Positions 28,449 to 36,979 of a DNA stretch of 64,000 nt are shown one piece after another (positions within the stretch are counted from its first letter, which is position 1; the number at the start of each line of letters is the position of its first letter). Source of the stretch: Flavobacterium sp. N3904 (GTDB lineage: Bacteria > Bacteroidota > Bacteroidia > Flavobacteriales > Flavobacteriaceae); NCBI RefSeq assembly GCF_025947305.1, contig NZ_CP110009.1, forward strand, positions 1,240,001 through 1,304,000. Direction: 5' to 3'. Below the pieces are notes generated by a model that saw only the letters and a list, made by a program, of their open reading frames with translations, did not search any database and was not told the origin of the DNA. A program made the translations under genes and the position numbers.

Positions 28449-30218
28449 ATGATTAAACAAGTAATGAAAAGGTATTTAATTCTATTACTACTAAGTTTTC
28501 AAGTGCTTTTTGCTCAGGTGCAATTTGAGGCAAGAGTCAGCAAAACGACACTAGGACTCAATGAGAGACTCCGTATCGATTTTGTAATGAATGTGGATGG
28601 AGATAATTTTGTTCAGCCTTCTTTTGACGGATTTCGAATTATTGCCGGACCGAGTCAACAGGTAAGTCAATCCTGGATTAACGGTAAGACTTCTTTCGAG
28701 AAAAGTTATTCCTATTTTTTATTGCCAAATCAAAAAGGCAATTTGGTGATTAAACAGGCTGCAATAGAATTTAATGGGCAAATTTATAAAACCTCACCAG
28801 TAAAAATCAATGTTACAGCTGCAACGGAGCAACCCAGAGATCCTAATGATTCTCAAATTTCTGCCGATGACAATCTGTATTTGGTTGCCGATATTTCAAA
28901 TACTAATCCGTATATCAATCAACCAATTACGTTAGTGTATAAATTGTATTTCAGTTTCAACATTGGAATTTCAAACTGGAAAGAACTTGGGAAACCCAAA
29001 TACAATGATTTCTGGAATCAAAATATTGACATCAAGCAACCCGTAGCCGAGGAAGGAATGTTCAAAGGGGAGCGATACCGTTATGTCGTTTTGCGTAAAA
29101 CGGTATTATATCCTCAAAAATCAGGAAAGCTTGTTATTGAACCTTTATCATTAGACATTGATGTTAAATTGCCTACTAATCGTAGAGATATGTTTGGTCG
29201 TGTGATAGTAATCGATGATAATAAAAGAGTTTCAGCTGGAGCCAAAACCATTAACGTAAGAGCATTGCCAGAAGCGGGCAAGCCAGAAGATTTTTCGGGA
29301 GCTGTTGGGCATTTCGATTTTAAAGCGATACCTTCAAAAACAACTTTAAAAAATGGTGAAAGCCTGGATCTCGCAGTCAGTGTGACTGGTACGGGAAATC
29401 TTAAATTATTTAATTTACCAAAACCAGAAGTGCCAAATGCTTTGGAAATGTATGATGCGGTGCACGATGAAAAAGTGAATACACCCCTTTCTGGTATGAC
29501 AGGAAAAATCTCCGATTCGTATACTATCATACCACAATACAAAGGAAATTATTCGATCAAACCGTTGCGTTTCTCCTATTTTGATTTGGAGTCAAACGCT
29601 TATAAAACAATAACATCTCCAGAAATCATGATTAATGTTCTGGACGGGCCAACGCAAAGTACAGCTGCACCGGCAACAGCTGACGCTAATAAAAATAAAA
29701 TTTCAGGAGTTGAACAATTTAAATTTATTGATTTAAAAACAACACTTACAGCCAAAAATGAACCTGCTTTTTTTGGTTCTAATAAGTTTTATACATTATT
29801 GCTTTTACCATTCTTGTTACTGCCAATAATTGTGTTATTCAAAAAGAAAAAAGAAGCGATTGATGGTGACGTTTTTGGTAACCGAATTAAAATGAACAAC
29901 AAATTGGCCAAGAAATATTTGTCGGAGGCCAAAAAGCAAATTAACAATAAAGAACCTTTCTATGTGGCACTGGAAAAAGCAATGCACAATTTCCTGAAAG
30001 CCAAGCTGCATATAGAAACTTCTGAAATGAGTAAAGACAACATTAAGGAATTGCTGTTGTCTAAAAAAGCCAATCCCGAAGTGGTGAATGATTTTATAGC
30101 ACTTACAGAAAACTGTGAAATAGCCAGATATGCTCCATCATCGAGTGCTACAATACAACAGGATTTTGATAAAGCAGTAATTATTATTTCCGAATTAGAA
30201 AAACAGATTAAAATTTAG
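28449..30218 (+). CDS. batD: BatD, oxygen-tolerance membrane protein
   Basis: 589 residues. A signal peptide ends at LFAQ (about 23). A large periplasmic beta-rich region follows with VQFEARVSKTTLGLNERLRIDF and repeats of the BatD kind. A membrane helix (FYTLLLLPFLLLPIIVLF, about 445-462) is followed by a cytoplasmic helical tail. An ATG at 28464 is an alternative start. BatD is the largest envelope component of the Bat set. Confidence 0.9.
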   Translation: MIKQVMKRYLILLLLSFQVLFAQVQFEARVSKTTLGLNERLRIDFVMNVDGDNFVQPSFDGFRIIAGPSQQVSQSWINGKTSFEKSYSYFLLPNQKGNLVIKQAAIEFNGQIYKTSPVKINVTAATEQPRDPNDSQISADDNLYLVADISNTNPYINQPITLVYKLYFSFNIGISNWKELGKPKYNDFWNQNIDIKQPVAEEGMFKGERYRYVVLRKTVLYPQKSGKLVIEPLSLDIDVKLPTNRRDMFGRVIVIDDNKRVSAGAKTINVRALPEAGKPEDFSGAVGHFDFKAIPSKTTLKNGESLDLAVSVTGTGNLKLFNLPKPEVPNALEMYDAVHDEKVNTPLSGMTGKISDSYTIIPQYKGNYSIKPLRFSYFDLESNAYKTITSPEIMINVLDGPTQSTAAPATADANKNKISGVEQFKFIDLKTTLTAKNEPAFFGSNKFYTLLLLPFLLLPIIVLFKKKKEAIDGDVFGNRIKMNNKLAKKYLSEAKKQINNKEPFYVALEKAMHNFLKAKLHIETSEMSKDNIKELLLSKKANPEVVNDFIALTENCEIARYAPSSSATIQQDFDKAVIIISELEKQIKI

Positions 30219-30251
30219 AAATAGATATTTGACACCTACTTATTTAATAAA

Positions 30252-30995
30252 ATGAAAAATATATTTTACATACTATTATTGACCACTCAGGTTTTCTTTG
30301 CCCAAGAGGGCTTCGAAAAAGGGAATGATTTGTATCGAAAAGGGAAATACGACCAAGCTGCAAAAGCATACGAAAGTGTTTTGGCAGCAAACAAGCAATC
30401 TGTTGAGTTGTATTATAATTTGGGAAATAGTTATTTTAAATTGCATCAAATAGCACCAGCAATTTATAATTACGAGAAAGCTTTGGTTTTGGATCCAACA
30501 AACGAAGCGGTTTTAAACAATATAAAATTTGCTCAAAAACAAACAATAGACGAAATTAAGGTAGTGCCAAAAGTAGGATTTGGGAAATTACTTCGTGATT
30601 TTACAGGAATTTACCCATTCGACACTTGGGCGTGGATTACAATTTCTTTTTCCGTTTTATTTTTACTGTTTTTTGTAGGTTATTATTTTTCTCAAAGCGT
30701 AGTTACAAAAAGAATTTTCTTTTTTGGGATGTTTGTCATTATTCTATTGATTCTAATAAGTTTTTCGGCTGCTATTTTTGAAAAGGATCATTTTTTAAAC
30801 GAAAGACCTGCCGTAGTTTTTGCTGAATCTGCCGAGGTAAGAAGTGAACCTCAAAAGGCAAGTGCATCTATTTTTATATTGCACGAAGGCACAAAAGTGT
30901 ATGTGGAAGAAACATTAGAAAATTGGAAAAAAATTCAATTGACAGATGGAACCGAGGGCTGGATTGACAGTAGCACCATTAAGGAAGTGAAGTAG
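30252..30995 (+). CDS. batE: BatE, TPR and SH3-domain membrane protein
   Basis: 247 residues. Signal peptide to FFAQ (17), two TPR units (about 20-90), then two membrane helices (about 125-145 and 155-175), and a C-terminal bacterial SH3 domain (about 185-245) with AEVRSEPQKASASIFILHEGTKVYVEE and DGTEGWIDSSTI. This combination is BatE. It closes the operon; a terminator follows within 60-100 bases. Confidence 0.88.
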   Translation: MKNIFYILLLTTQVFFAQEGFEKGNDLYRKGKYDQAAKAYESVLAANKQSVELYYNLGNSYFKLHQIAPAIYNYEKALVLDPTNEAVLNNIKFAQKQTIDEIKVVPKVGFGKLLRDFTGIYPFDTWAWITISFSVLFLLFFVGYYFSQSVVTKRIFFFGMFVIILLILISFSAAIFEKDHFLNERPAVVFAESAEVRSEPQKASASIFILHEGTKVYVEETLENWKKIQLTDGTEGWIDSSTIKEVK

Positions 30996-31190
30996 TTTTC
31001 AGATAGCAGATTCAGTTTGCAGTCTATATGTTGGCACTTTGTCTTAAAATAAATAAAGATAACCCGTAGTTTTTTGACTCTGGGCTATCTTTTTTTTGCG
31101 AATGTTCAGGATTCGACTCTTTAATAGCGTTAATTTTAGTAGATTCAAAATCTGAAATCTGCTATTTGAAACCTGCCGTCTGAAAACTAC
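30992..31190. repeat. Inverted repeat flanking the end of the bat operon
   Basis: GTAGTTTTCAGA (30992-31003) and TCTGAAAACTAC (31179-31190) are perfect 12-base inverted repeats, with further partial pairing inside (AGCAGATTCAG and CTGAAATCTGCT). They enclose the operon terminator and touch the stop of the leftward cvpA gene. They may be remains of a small non-coding mobile repeat. Confidence 0.5.
31055..31098 (+). terminator. Terminator of the bat operon
   Basis: AAAGATAACCC (31055-31065) pairs with GGGCTATCTTT (31082-31092) with one mismatch, followed by a run of T. Confidence 0.7.
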
Positions 31191-31687
31191 TTCCTCGCTT
31201 TATCATACCATTTTTCGATAGAAGGGAAAATGAACCCTGCTACTTTTTGAATCGGATTAAAGAAAATAGAGTTGTCAAGCGTTTCTTTTTTGGCGAGATA
31301 ATTATGGTAGTTTATTTTTTCGAAAACAGTAAGAAACACACTGATGATTAAAACAGTTTTCAAAACTCTAAAAAATCCGCCGCCAAGGCTGTTTATCCAA
31401 CCCAAAAAAGCAAAATCGGCAATATTGGTCAGGAATTTACCAAGCATATAAATGCCAATAACGACAACAATAAAAGTCAGGATAAAGGCAATCACCTGAA
31501 TGGTGTAAGGATTCCAATGTACCCAGCTTGATAATATGTTTTTTATAATATCCGAAAATTTTATGGCAATGTAAATCCCCAAAATAAGGGAAAGCAATGA
31601 AGCCAATTCCACAAAAAGCCCGTTTCGTATTCCTTTGTAGAGCGAATAACACAACAATCCGCCAATAATAATATCGAAAAAACTCAT
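31187..31687 (-). CDS. CvpA family membrane protein
   Basis: 166 residues with four hydrophobic segments. It has the CvpA pattern FDIIIGGLLCYSLYKGIRNGLFVELASLLSLILGIYIAIKF near the start and GGFFRVLKTVLIISVFLTVF later. CvpA was first linked to colicin V production; family members are general envelope proteins. In related genomes this gene lies near pheS, as it would here without the inserted element. Confidence 0.85.
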   Translation of the reverse strand: MSFFDIIIGGLLCYSLYKGIRNGLFVELASLLSLILGIYIAIKFSDIIKNILSSWVHWNPYTIQVIAFILTFIVVVIGIYMLGKFLTNIADFAFLGWINSLGGGFFRVLKTVLIISVFLTVFEKINYHNYLAKKETLDNSIFFNPIQKVAGFIFPSIEKWYDKARK

Positions 31688-31816
31688 AAGTAAAGATTAA
31701 GAAAGAGACAAAGATAAAAGAATATCCCAAAGTCAAAAAAGGACTTCCTATCTTTGTCGAAATTATATGTAAAACCACAGATTGAAGTTTTTCTTCTTTC
31801 TTCTATTTTCTAAAAA

Positions 31817-32173
31817 ATGTCAAGAGACACACAACTAAAAGAACGCTGGGAACGGCTTGTCAATATACTTTCCAATCAATTTTCGCAAGGCGAAGATTTG
31901 GATCTGGATGCTATTATTTATTTAATTGGCGTTCAGGAATTGGGAAAAGTACACCGCGAATACAAAAAGGATGAAAAACTCAATCTGATGCACATTGCGA
32001 TTTGCCGATTATTGGAACCTTATGGATTCTACGAATTCGAATTTTTTGATGAAGATGGCTGGCCGCATTACAAAGTAAAAGAGGAATTGCCACCTTTGAA
32101 AGCAGGCGAACAATCAGTTTTGATGAAGGAAGCCATCGTCAATTATTTCTTAGAAAGAGAAGTGATAGATTAG
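31817..32173 (+). CDS. Conserved Bacteroidetes protein of unknown function
   Basis: 118 residues, soluble and acidic, with no signal peptide. It has a helical first half (LKERWERLVNILSNQF, YLIGVQELGKVHREYKKDEKLNLMHIAICRLLEP) and a YEFEFFDEDGWPHYKVKEELPPL segment. I recognise this as a conserved flavobacterial protein but know of no function. It ends about 120 bp before the original pheS start and was the pheS neighbour before the insertion. Confidence 0.7.
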   Translation: MSRDTQLKERWERLVNILSNQFSQGEDLDLDAIIYLIGVQELGKVHREYKKDEKLNLMHIAICRLLEPYGFYEFEFFDEDGWPHYKVKEELPPLKAGEQSVLMKEAIVNYFLEREVID

Positions 32174-32263
32174 TAATTAGTTGTAAGTGATTAGCAATTA
32201 GTTTTATTGCTAATTTTTTTTAGACTAATCACCAATTACTTTTCACGAATCACTAAAAAAAGC

Positions 32264-32271
32264 TAAATTTG
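32264..32271 (+). promoter_or_regulatory. Native pheS promoter, now stranded
   Basis: TAAATTTG matches the -7 consensus and lies 23 bases before the ATG at 32294, which was the original pheS start. After insertion of the element it drives only a 26-codon stub. Confidence 0.6.
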
Positions 32272-32290
32272 CACTCTCAATTACGGAATG

Positions 32291-32318
32291 AAAATGATAG
32301 ACAAGATAAAAGAATATA
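32291..32318 (+). repeat. attL: left direct-repeat core
   Basis: The core begins AAAATGATAGA, then C (T at the right end), then AAGATAAAAGAATATA. It is the left copy of the 28-bp repeat bounding the element and contains the original pheS start codon. Confidence 0.9.
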
Positions 32319-32374
32319 GTTCTATGTTTTTTACAAATAGAAGCTTTGAAAAACAAGAGTTTATAAAAACATAG
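32294..32374 (+). pseudogene. pheS: Stranded 5' stub of pheS
   Basis: ATG opens with MIDKIKEY, identical to the first eight residues of the intact PheS at 57108, and still has the native promoter upstream. After the recombination point the frame runs into element DNA and stops at 32372-32374, giving a 26-residue peptide (tail SSMFFTNRSFEKQEFIKT). It cannot be functional as PheS. Confidence 0.85.
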
Positions 32375-32404
32375 AGTTGTATTTTTGATAATTTATCGTA
32401 TTTA

Positions 32405-32425
32405 ATCGCCCCACTTTTGCCCCAC
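32405..32425 (+). repeat. Left pair of putative integrase arm sites
   Basis: GCCCCAC occurs twice (32408-32414 and 32419-32425), 11 bases apart. The first copy is preceded by AT. A similar pair in the same orientation lies at the right end (57039-57057). G/C runs are rare in this A/T-rich element, which makes the match notable. Confidence 0.55.
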
Positions 32426-32652
32426 CTTGCAAAATTACTTACATAAAATAACTTGCTTTTATCTTGTTTAATCAATTTAGAACAACTTTGTTTATTCGAA
32501 ACTCAACCAATAAAAAAGAAAGCTGTTGTATGCGTTCTTTTTACTCAAATTCCAATTTAAGTTTCTACCTATTTTATCAATTGCACGATTGACAATTTGC
32601 AAGTATTTTTTATTATTTTAGCTCTATAAAAAAATTAAAAAAGAATTAAGTA

Positions 32653-32985
32653 ATGACAGCTCAAGAAATTTTAAGTAAAGTAAATGAAATATCATTTAGA
32701 GAATTTGAAGACATTAATTTCTACCTTTTAGCACATAGAGATAAGTTTGGTGAACTTGGAAAATATAGTGTTGTTAATACTGACACCTATGAAGGTAAAG
32801 AGACAATCAGCACTGGTAAAGAATATGAAGGTAAATGGGAAACTATGACTATACATTTTGAAAGATATGATACTTATATTGTCGAAAGAAGATTTTATAT
32901 AGAAGATAATAATTATCAAGGAAGTGAATTTTTTCAGGTTAAACCTAATGAAGGTAAATTTGAAGATGTAGAAGAACTTTGGTAA
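32653..32985 (+). CDS. Hypothetical protein, left end of element
   Basis: 110 residues, soluble, with alternating charged and aromatic residues (WETMTIHFERYDTYIVERRFYIED). No family recognised. It is the only rightward gene at the left end; a bidirectional terminator follows. The 480-bp region before it holds the native pheS promoter, the att core, the pheS stub and arm-site motifs. Confidence 0.5.
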   Translation: MTAQEILSKVNEISFREFEDINFYLLAHRDKFGELGKYSVVNTDTYEGKETISTGKEYEGKWETMTIHFERYDTYIVERRFYIEDNNYQGSEFFQVKPNEGKFEDVEELW

Positions 32986-33051
32986 AATAAAAAAGAGTGG
33001 ATGTGCAAAGTTTAAAAGGATAAAAAAGTTTGCATAGAATTATAAAAAAAA

Positions 33052-33081
33052 AGACACCTGATTAAAATATAATAGGTGTCT
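33052..33081. terminator. Bidirectional terminator
   Basis: AGACACCT (33052-33059) and AGGTGTCT (33074-33081) form a perfect stem with an A-run before and a T-run after, between convergent genes. Confidence 0.8.
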
Positions 33082-33106
33082 TTTTTTAGGATGAAAATTT
33101 AATGCT

Positions 33107-33601
33107 TTAGTTGTACTTTTTCAAGTTATTCAAACAATTTGCAATTATGTCACTTGATATTTGATTGTTAGTAATCGTATCAAAATTAAAATTGAAAGTT
33201 TCGCCAATTCTTGGGAATTCGCTTAAAATATTTTTATATTCATTTTGCTCTCTAAATAATATCATTTGGCGTATCATGCCTGTCATCCAGTCTTTACTTA
33301 CCTCTGGACTTACAACACCATTTTTTATATAAAACAATTCTTCATTACAGAGATCAAAATAGCGATAAATCAAATTATTGACATCATCAATTTCCTTCTT
33401 ATTGTTGTATAATCTTAATTTTTCAGAGAATACTGAAAATTTACTCATACACATACCTACAATTTCGTTACTATGCGCATTTGACTTAAAAAGGTTCTTT
33501 AGGGTGATTATGTTTATAACAAGTAAGATTGCAAAACTCAAAGAACCTAATGCTCCCAATATATCCGTTATTATTTTCCAGTTTTCAATATATTTCTCCA
33601 T
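33107..33601 (-). CDS. Single-pass membrane protein of unknown function
   Basis: 164 residues. One hydrophobic helix near the N-terminus (about 12-32, ITDILGALGSLSFAILLVINI) is followed by a soluble helical part. No catalytic motif is visible. Small membrane proteins like this occur in defence islands as effectors, but nothing here proves that role. Confidence 0.5.
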   Translation of the reverse strand: MEKYIENWKIITDILGALGSLSFAILLVINIITLKNLFKSNAHSNEIVGMCMSKFSVFSEKLRLYNNKKEIDDVNNLIYRYFDLCNEELFYIKNGVVSPEVSKDWMTGMIRQMILFREQNEYKNILSEFPRIGETFNFNFDTITNNQISSDIIANCLNNLKKYN

Positions 33602-33670
33602 TTATTTCTAATCAATTATTAATTTCTATTTTTTGGCAAATGTAATAATGTAATATATAATTCTTTCATT

Positions 33671-33853
33671 TTAATTTATGAATTTTAGAACCTCGTCAAT
33701 TCTTTCAGAAACAAATCCAAGGTCTCCAACATATCCCCAGTTTGTGGGGTTCTGATTAAAATCAGATTGATGTTTTTTTAGTTTTTCATTCAATAGAATT
33801 AAGTCTTTTTCCAACTTAATCATCAGTTCGTTGTATCTTTTTGAGGTATTCAT
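33671..33853 (-). CDS. Small coiled-coil protein next to the serine recombinase
   Basis: 60 residues, with a helical, charged first half (YNELMIKLEKDLILLNEKLKKHQ). Its start is 9 bases after the stop of the serine recombinase gene, so they are probably co-transcribed. No known family. Confidence 0.5.
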   Translation of the reverse strand: MNTSKRYNELMIKLEKDLILLNEKLKKHQSDFNQNPTNWGYVGDLGFVSERIDEVLKFIN

Positions 33854-33862
33854 TTCTAATGT

Positions 33863-34498
33863 TTATATAGATTGATGATTTGAATTTAATAATGCCTTTA
33901 CTTTTTTTACAGTATTGGCTGAAACTTTATAATCAATATCAGATGCCAATTTTGCAATTTGTCTAAGTGATAATGTTGGATTGGTTTTTAAAGCTTTAGT
34001 TACTTTTTTATGTTTTGCAAGGGTTTCTTCTGGTGAATCAGTCGTTCCTGCTGTCCTACCTTTATAAATTCCACCTTTTAATTTTGCTTGTAAAATTCCT
34101 TCGGCTTGTCTTTCAAGCAAGGATGATTTTTCAAGAGAACTTAACTCTGATAAAATTGTAGTGATAAGATTGAACACTGGATTGGCTTTGTCGTTAATCA
34201 TCGATTCCAAACCTAAATTATCTATTTTAACCACAACACCTTTTTCAAAGAAGTATTGAAGAGTTTGAAGCACGTTGATGGTATTTCGACCTGCTCTATC
34301 AATAGCATGATATGAAACGTAATTTATCTCTCCAGCTTCAACGGCTTCAATAAGTTTTTTTCCTTGTGGTCTCTCATTAAAAGGAACAGAACCGCTGACA
34401 ACGTCTATAAATAATTTTTCGTCAGGATGAGCTTTTGCTAATTGTCTGAGGTTGGATTGTTGAGATGTGCTTTGACGAATGTATCTTGCTTTTATCAT
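33863..34498 (-). CDS. Serine recombinase (resolvase/invertase family)
   Basis: 211 residues. The catalytic N-terminal domain has YIRQSTSQQSN, with the nucleophile probably Ser10, and the AIDRAGRN motif at 65-72 that supplies active-site arginines. The C-terminal part (about 150-205) holds the helix-turn-helix of resolvases (LSLRQIAKLASDIDYKVSANTVKKV). Size matches small resolvases rather than large integrases. It may resolve element multimers or invert a segment; no inversion sites were identified. Confidence 0.85.
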   Translation of the reverse strand: MIKARYIRQSTSQQSNLRQLAKAHPDEKLFIDVVSGSVPFNERPQGKKLIEAVEAGEINYVSYHAIDRAGRNTINVLQTLQYFFEKGVVVKIDNLGLESMINDKANPVFNLITTILSELSSLEKSSLLERQAEGILQAKLKGGIYKGRTAGTTDSPEETLAKHKKVTKALKTNPTLSLRQIAKLASDIDYKVSANTVKKVKALLNSNHQSI

Positions 34499-34647
34499 AA
34501 TTGGAGTTATTATTGTAAAATCTCTAAAAAGTGTGCAATTTTAGGATAGTGTATTTTGCACAATTTTTTTTATTGAAAATGTTGATTGCTATAATTATTT
34601 AATGTGAACGATATTGTTATAATCTAATTTTGCACAGGACTGAAGAT

Positions 34648-34959
34648 TTACTTCCCTTCAATCCAATCTATAACAGGAACTAACATATCACAATAAGCAC
34701 CTTCAAAAGTTTTAACTACCTCACGATTTTTGTTGATGAATACTATTGTATAGTCATCAACCCATCTCAGACAAACTTTTACCCATCCTTTATGAGTAAG
34801 TCCATTCACTTTGAAAGACAAGCCACCTTGGAATTCTTTAGTTTCACTTAACGCACAAAAGTTATTGGCTCCCCAAGCCATTAAGGCACTTCTGTCAGCA
34901 TAGTATATTTGTTCTATTATTGTTTTTGCAATTTCCATTGTTCTTGATGTTGTTTTCAT
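34648..34959 (-). CDS. Hypothetical protein, likely paired with the downstream-strand neighbour
   Basis: 103 residues, soluble, with a helical start and a beta-rich centre (GLSFKVNGLTHKGWVKVCLRWVDDYTIVFINKNREVVKTFEG). No family recognised. It lies 16 bases after the stop of the 107-residue gene, on the same strand, so they form one unit. Confidence 0.5.
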   Translation of the reverse strand: MKTTSRTMEIAKTIIEQIYYADRSALMAWGANNFCALSETKEFQGGLSFKVNGLTHKGWVKVCLRWVDDYTIVFINKNREVVKTFEGAYCDMLVPVIDWIEGK

Positions 34960-34975
34960 TTTATTATTTATATCG

Positions 34976-35299
34976 TTAGTCTAATTTTCCAAAGCTTCTT
35001 ATGAATCCTTCTGTTGTTTTGTAATCATAGAAGCTTTCAAATTGAATTCCAGTAACAGTTTCAGTTTTGATTAGCTCTGCAAGGCTCCTAATTGATTTTA
35101 CAGATACAGTTCCACCAATTGTCCAAACTTGATTTATTCTAAAATCATTTCCTTTTGATTCTTCGCTTAAAATAGCATTGCCAAAATCTCTTAAATTAAA
35201 ATAAGGTCGGTAACCATTTTTAGTTATTAATTGAAGAGTTAATCCTTTTAAGTTTTCTTTGATTTCTCTTAATCCTAATTTGAAGTCTGTTGCAGTCAT
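34976..35299 (-). CDS. Hypothetical protein
   Basis: 107 residues, soluble, no recognised motif. It begins MTATDFKLGLREIKENLKGL and ends in a YDYKTTEGFIRSFG region. It is the first gene of a two-gene leftward unit, divergent from the XRE regulator at 35434, which may control both directions through the palindrome at 35386-35400. Confidence 0.5.
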   Translation of the reverse strand: MTATDFKLGLREIKENLKGLTLQLITKNGYRPYFNLRDFGNAILSEESKGNDFRINQVWTIGGTVSVKSIRSLAELIKTETVTGIQFESFYDYKTTEGFIRSFGKLD

Positions 35300-35385
35300 A
35301 TAATCAAGTGTTGCTTTATTATTGCACTACAAAGTAAAGGAATAGTTTATTCAAAGGCAAATAATACTTTATTTATTTTTATAAA

Positions 35386-35419
35386 AAGTAAGTCTTACTT
35401 ACTTTTTTGTGTATCTTTG
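35386..35419 (+). promoter_or_regulatory. Promoter with palindromic operator for the XRE gene
   Basis: AAGTAAGTCTTACTT (35386-35400) is a perfect palindrome around one central base. The -7 element TATCTTTG follows at 35412-35419, 14 bases before the ATG. The palindrome sits at about -39 to -25, the right place for autorepression by the XRE protein. Confidence 0.55.
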
Positions 35420-35433
35420 AATAAAAATTAAAT

Positions 35434-35715
35434 ATGGAAATTTTAAGATTAAAAGAATTAATGAATCAAAAAGGTATTAGCAGGGAAGAGCTTGCTAATA
35501 AGGTAGGAGTAAGTATGACTACAATAAGTAATATTAATTCTGAAAAAAATTTACCTACCATAAACCTACTATTACAAATAGCTAAAGCTTTGGATGTAGA
35601 TATAAGAGAGATGTTTTTGCCCACAAAAGGAAGTTCGATCACCCAAAATGAAGTTGACCAAGCAAAAAGATTGTTTGAAAAAGGTTTAAATGTTCTTAAC
35701 GGTGTTATAGAATGA
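35434..35715 (+). CDS. XRE-family helix-turn-helix regulator
   Basis: 93 residues. Residues 1-60 are a standard XRE HTH: LKELMNQKGISREELANKVGVSMTTISNINSEKNLPTINLLLQIAKALDVDIREMF. The C-terminal helical tail may dimerise. It is preceded by a palindromic operator and divergent from two small genes. Probably the local repressor of the left part of the element. Confidence 0.85.
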   Translation: MEILRLKELMNQKGISREELANKVGVSMTTISNINSEKNLPTINLLLQIAKALDVDIREMFLPTKGSSITQNEVDQAKRLFEKGLNVLNGVIE

Positions 35716-35860
35716 AAAATGAAACCTAAATATTTATCTTTTTTTTTTGATAAATATTTTGACAACTATAAAATGCTGTCAATCTGTGCATGTCCAATCA
35801 ATTGAAACCATTCCTTGTTTGCATATAATTTTAGGTAGTGTATTTCTTTAATTTTTTATA

Positions 35861-35982
35861 ACACTAACGATGGCTATTTTTATTTATATTTGAAAAATAC
35901 AAAGCGAAATAAAACTTCGTCTATCCACCTAAATTAAGATAGATAAGTGGAATTTTATTTCGTATATAAACGAGTTAGGTGT
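35861..35982. repeat. Large imperfect palindrome, attC-like in layout
   Basis: Outer arms ACACTAACGA (35861-35870) and CGAGTTAGGTGT (35971-35982) pair with one bulged base. Inner arms CGAAATAAAA (35905-35914) and TTTTATTTCG (35953-35962) pair perfectly, as do TCCAC (35924-35928) and GTGGA (35947-35951). The right end contains GTTAGGT, matching GTTRRRY. Integron attC sites look similar, but the left consensus is imperfect and no integron integrase is in the window. The gap 35716-35999 holds nothing else. Confidence 0.4.
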
Positions 35983-35999
35983 AATTTAAGAAAAGCAAT

Positions 36000-36833
36000 A
36001 TGGGATACTATAGTGACTTAGATATTGATTTTAGAGAGCAAGGCAAAAGCCCTAATATTGCTCATTCAATTGGATTAACATATGAAGAATTACTTGATTT
36101 GGATTATAATTTTATAACTGAAAAAACTAAAGACCAAAAAATCAAATCCTACAAACTAATTTTATCCGAAGACACACCTATCCATATAAGAAATAAGATA
36201 ATAAACCTCGAGGATGATCTCAAAACTGTTTATATAGAACCTTATGAAATAAACTTCGGTTCATATTACCAATATGAATACGAATCAATCTCTCAAAATG
36301 ATAGACACTTCGAAAAATTTAATTCAGAAATCAATAATTTAGTTTTACTAAGTAAGATTGAAACAGAAACACCTAAGCTGAAAGATATTTTATTAAGACA
36401 GGTCTTTATAGGCATAATAGGTTCATTAGAAACCTTTTTATCAGAAGTATTCATTGTCCTTACACTCAGTAATCAGAAATATTTAGAAAATTTCGTCAAG
36501 ACTTTTCCTGATTTTCAAAAAACTAAATTTGCTTTAAGTGAAATTTTTATTCAACACGATAAAATTTCCGAAACCGCTAAAAAAGCTATGATTGACATTA
36601 TATATCATAACTTAGCAATTGTCAAAAACATGTACAATTCGACTTTTGAAATTAATTTCCCTGAAATTGGTGAAGTAAATAAATTTATTATTAAACGCCA
36701 TGATTTAGTTCACAGAAATGGTAAAACTAAGGACGGAGAAAAACTCGACATTAAGAATGTTGAAATTGAATCTATGGTTGGAATAATAAAAACATTTGTT
36801 AATGAAATATCTTCTGAATTAAAATTAATGTAA
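36000..36833 (+). CDS. HEPN-domain protein (RiboL-PSP-HEPN-like)
   Basis: 277 residues. The C-terminal half has an all-helical HEPN pattern with NKFIIKRHDLVHRNGKTKDGE, where RHDLVH is the Rx4H active-site motif of HEPN ribonucleases. Upstream helices include LLRQVFIGIIGSLETFLSEVFIV. HEPN proteins are often RNases in toxin-antitoxin and phage-defence systems. The first 120 residues are unassigned. It is followed by a second HEPN gene. The exact subfamily is an inference. Confidence 0.65.
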   Translation: MGYYSDLDIDFREQGKSPNIAHSIGLTYEELLDLDYNFITEKTKDQKIKSYKLILSEDTPIHIRNKIINLEDDLKTVYIEPYEINFGSYYQYEYESISQNDRHFEKFNSEINNLVLLSKIETETPKLKDILLRQVFIGIIGSLETFLSEVFIVLTLSNQKYLENFVKTFPDFQKTKFALSEIFIQHDKISETAKKAMIDIIYHNLAIVKNMYNSTFEINFPEIGEVNKFIIKRHDLVHRNGKTKDGEKLDIKNVEIESMVGIIKTFVNEISSELKLM

Positions 36834-36979
36834 ACTTTACCTAACAGGTACAACGGATTTGGGTAATAGGCTTAATGAAAAGATGGTTTTGTATTTGGGA
36901 GATTTGACAAATCCGAAAATAGGGATTAATTTAGTTTTAAAATAGATTATTACCAGGGTATTAATTATGATGTTGAAAA

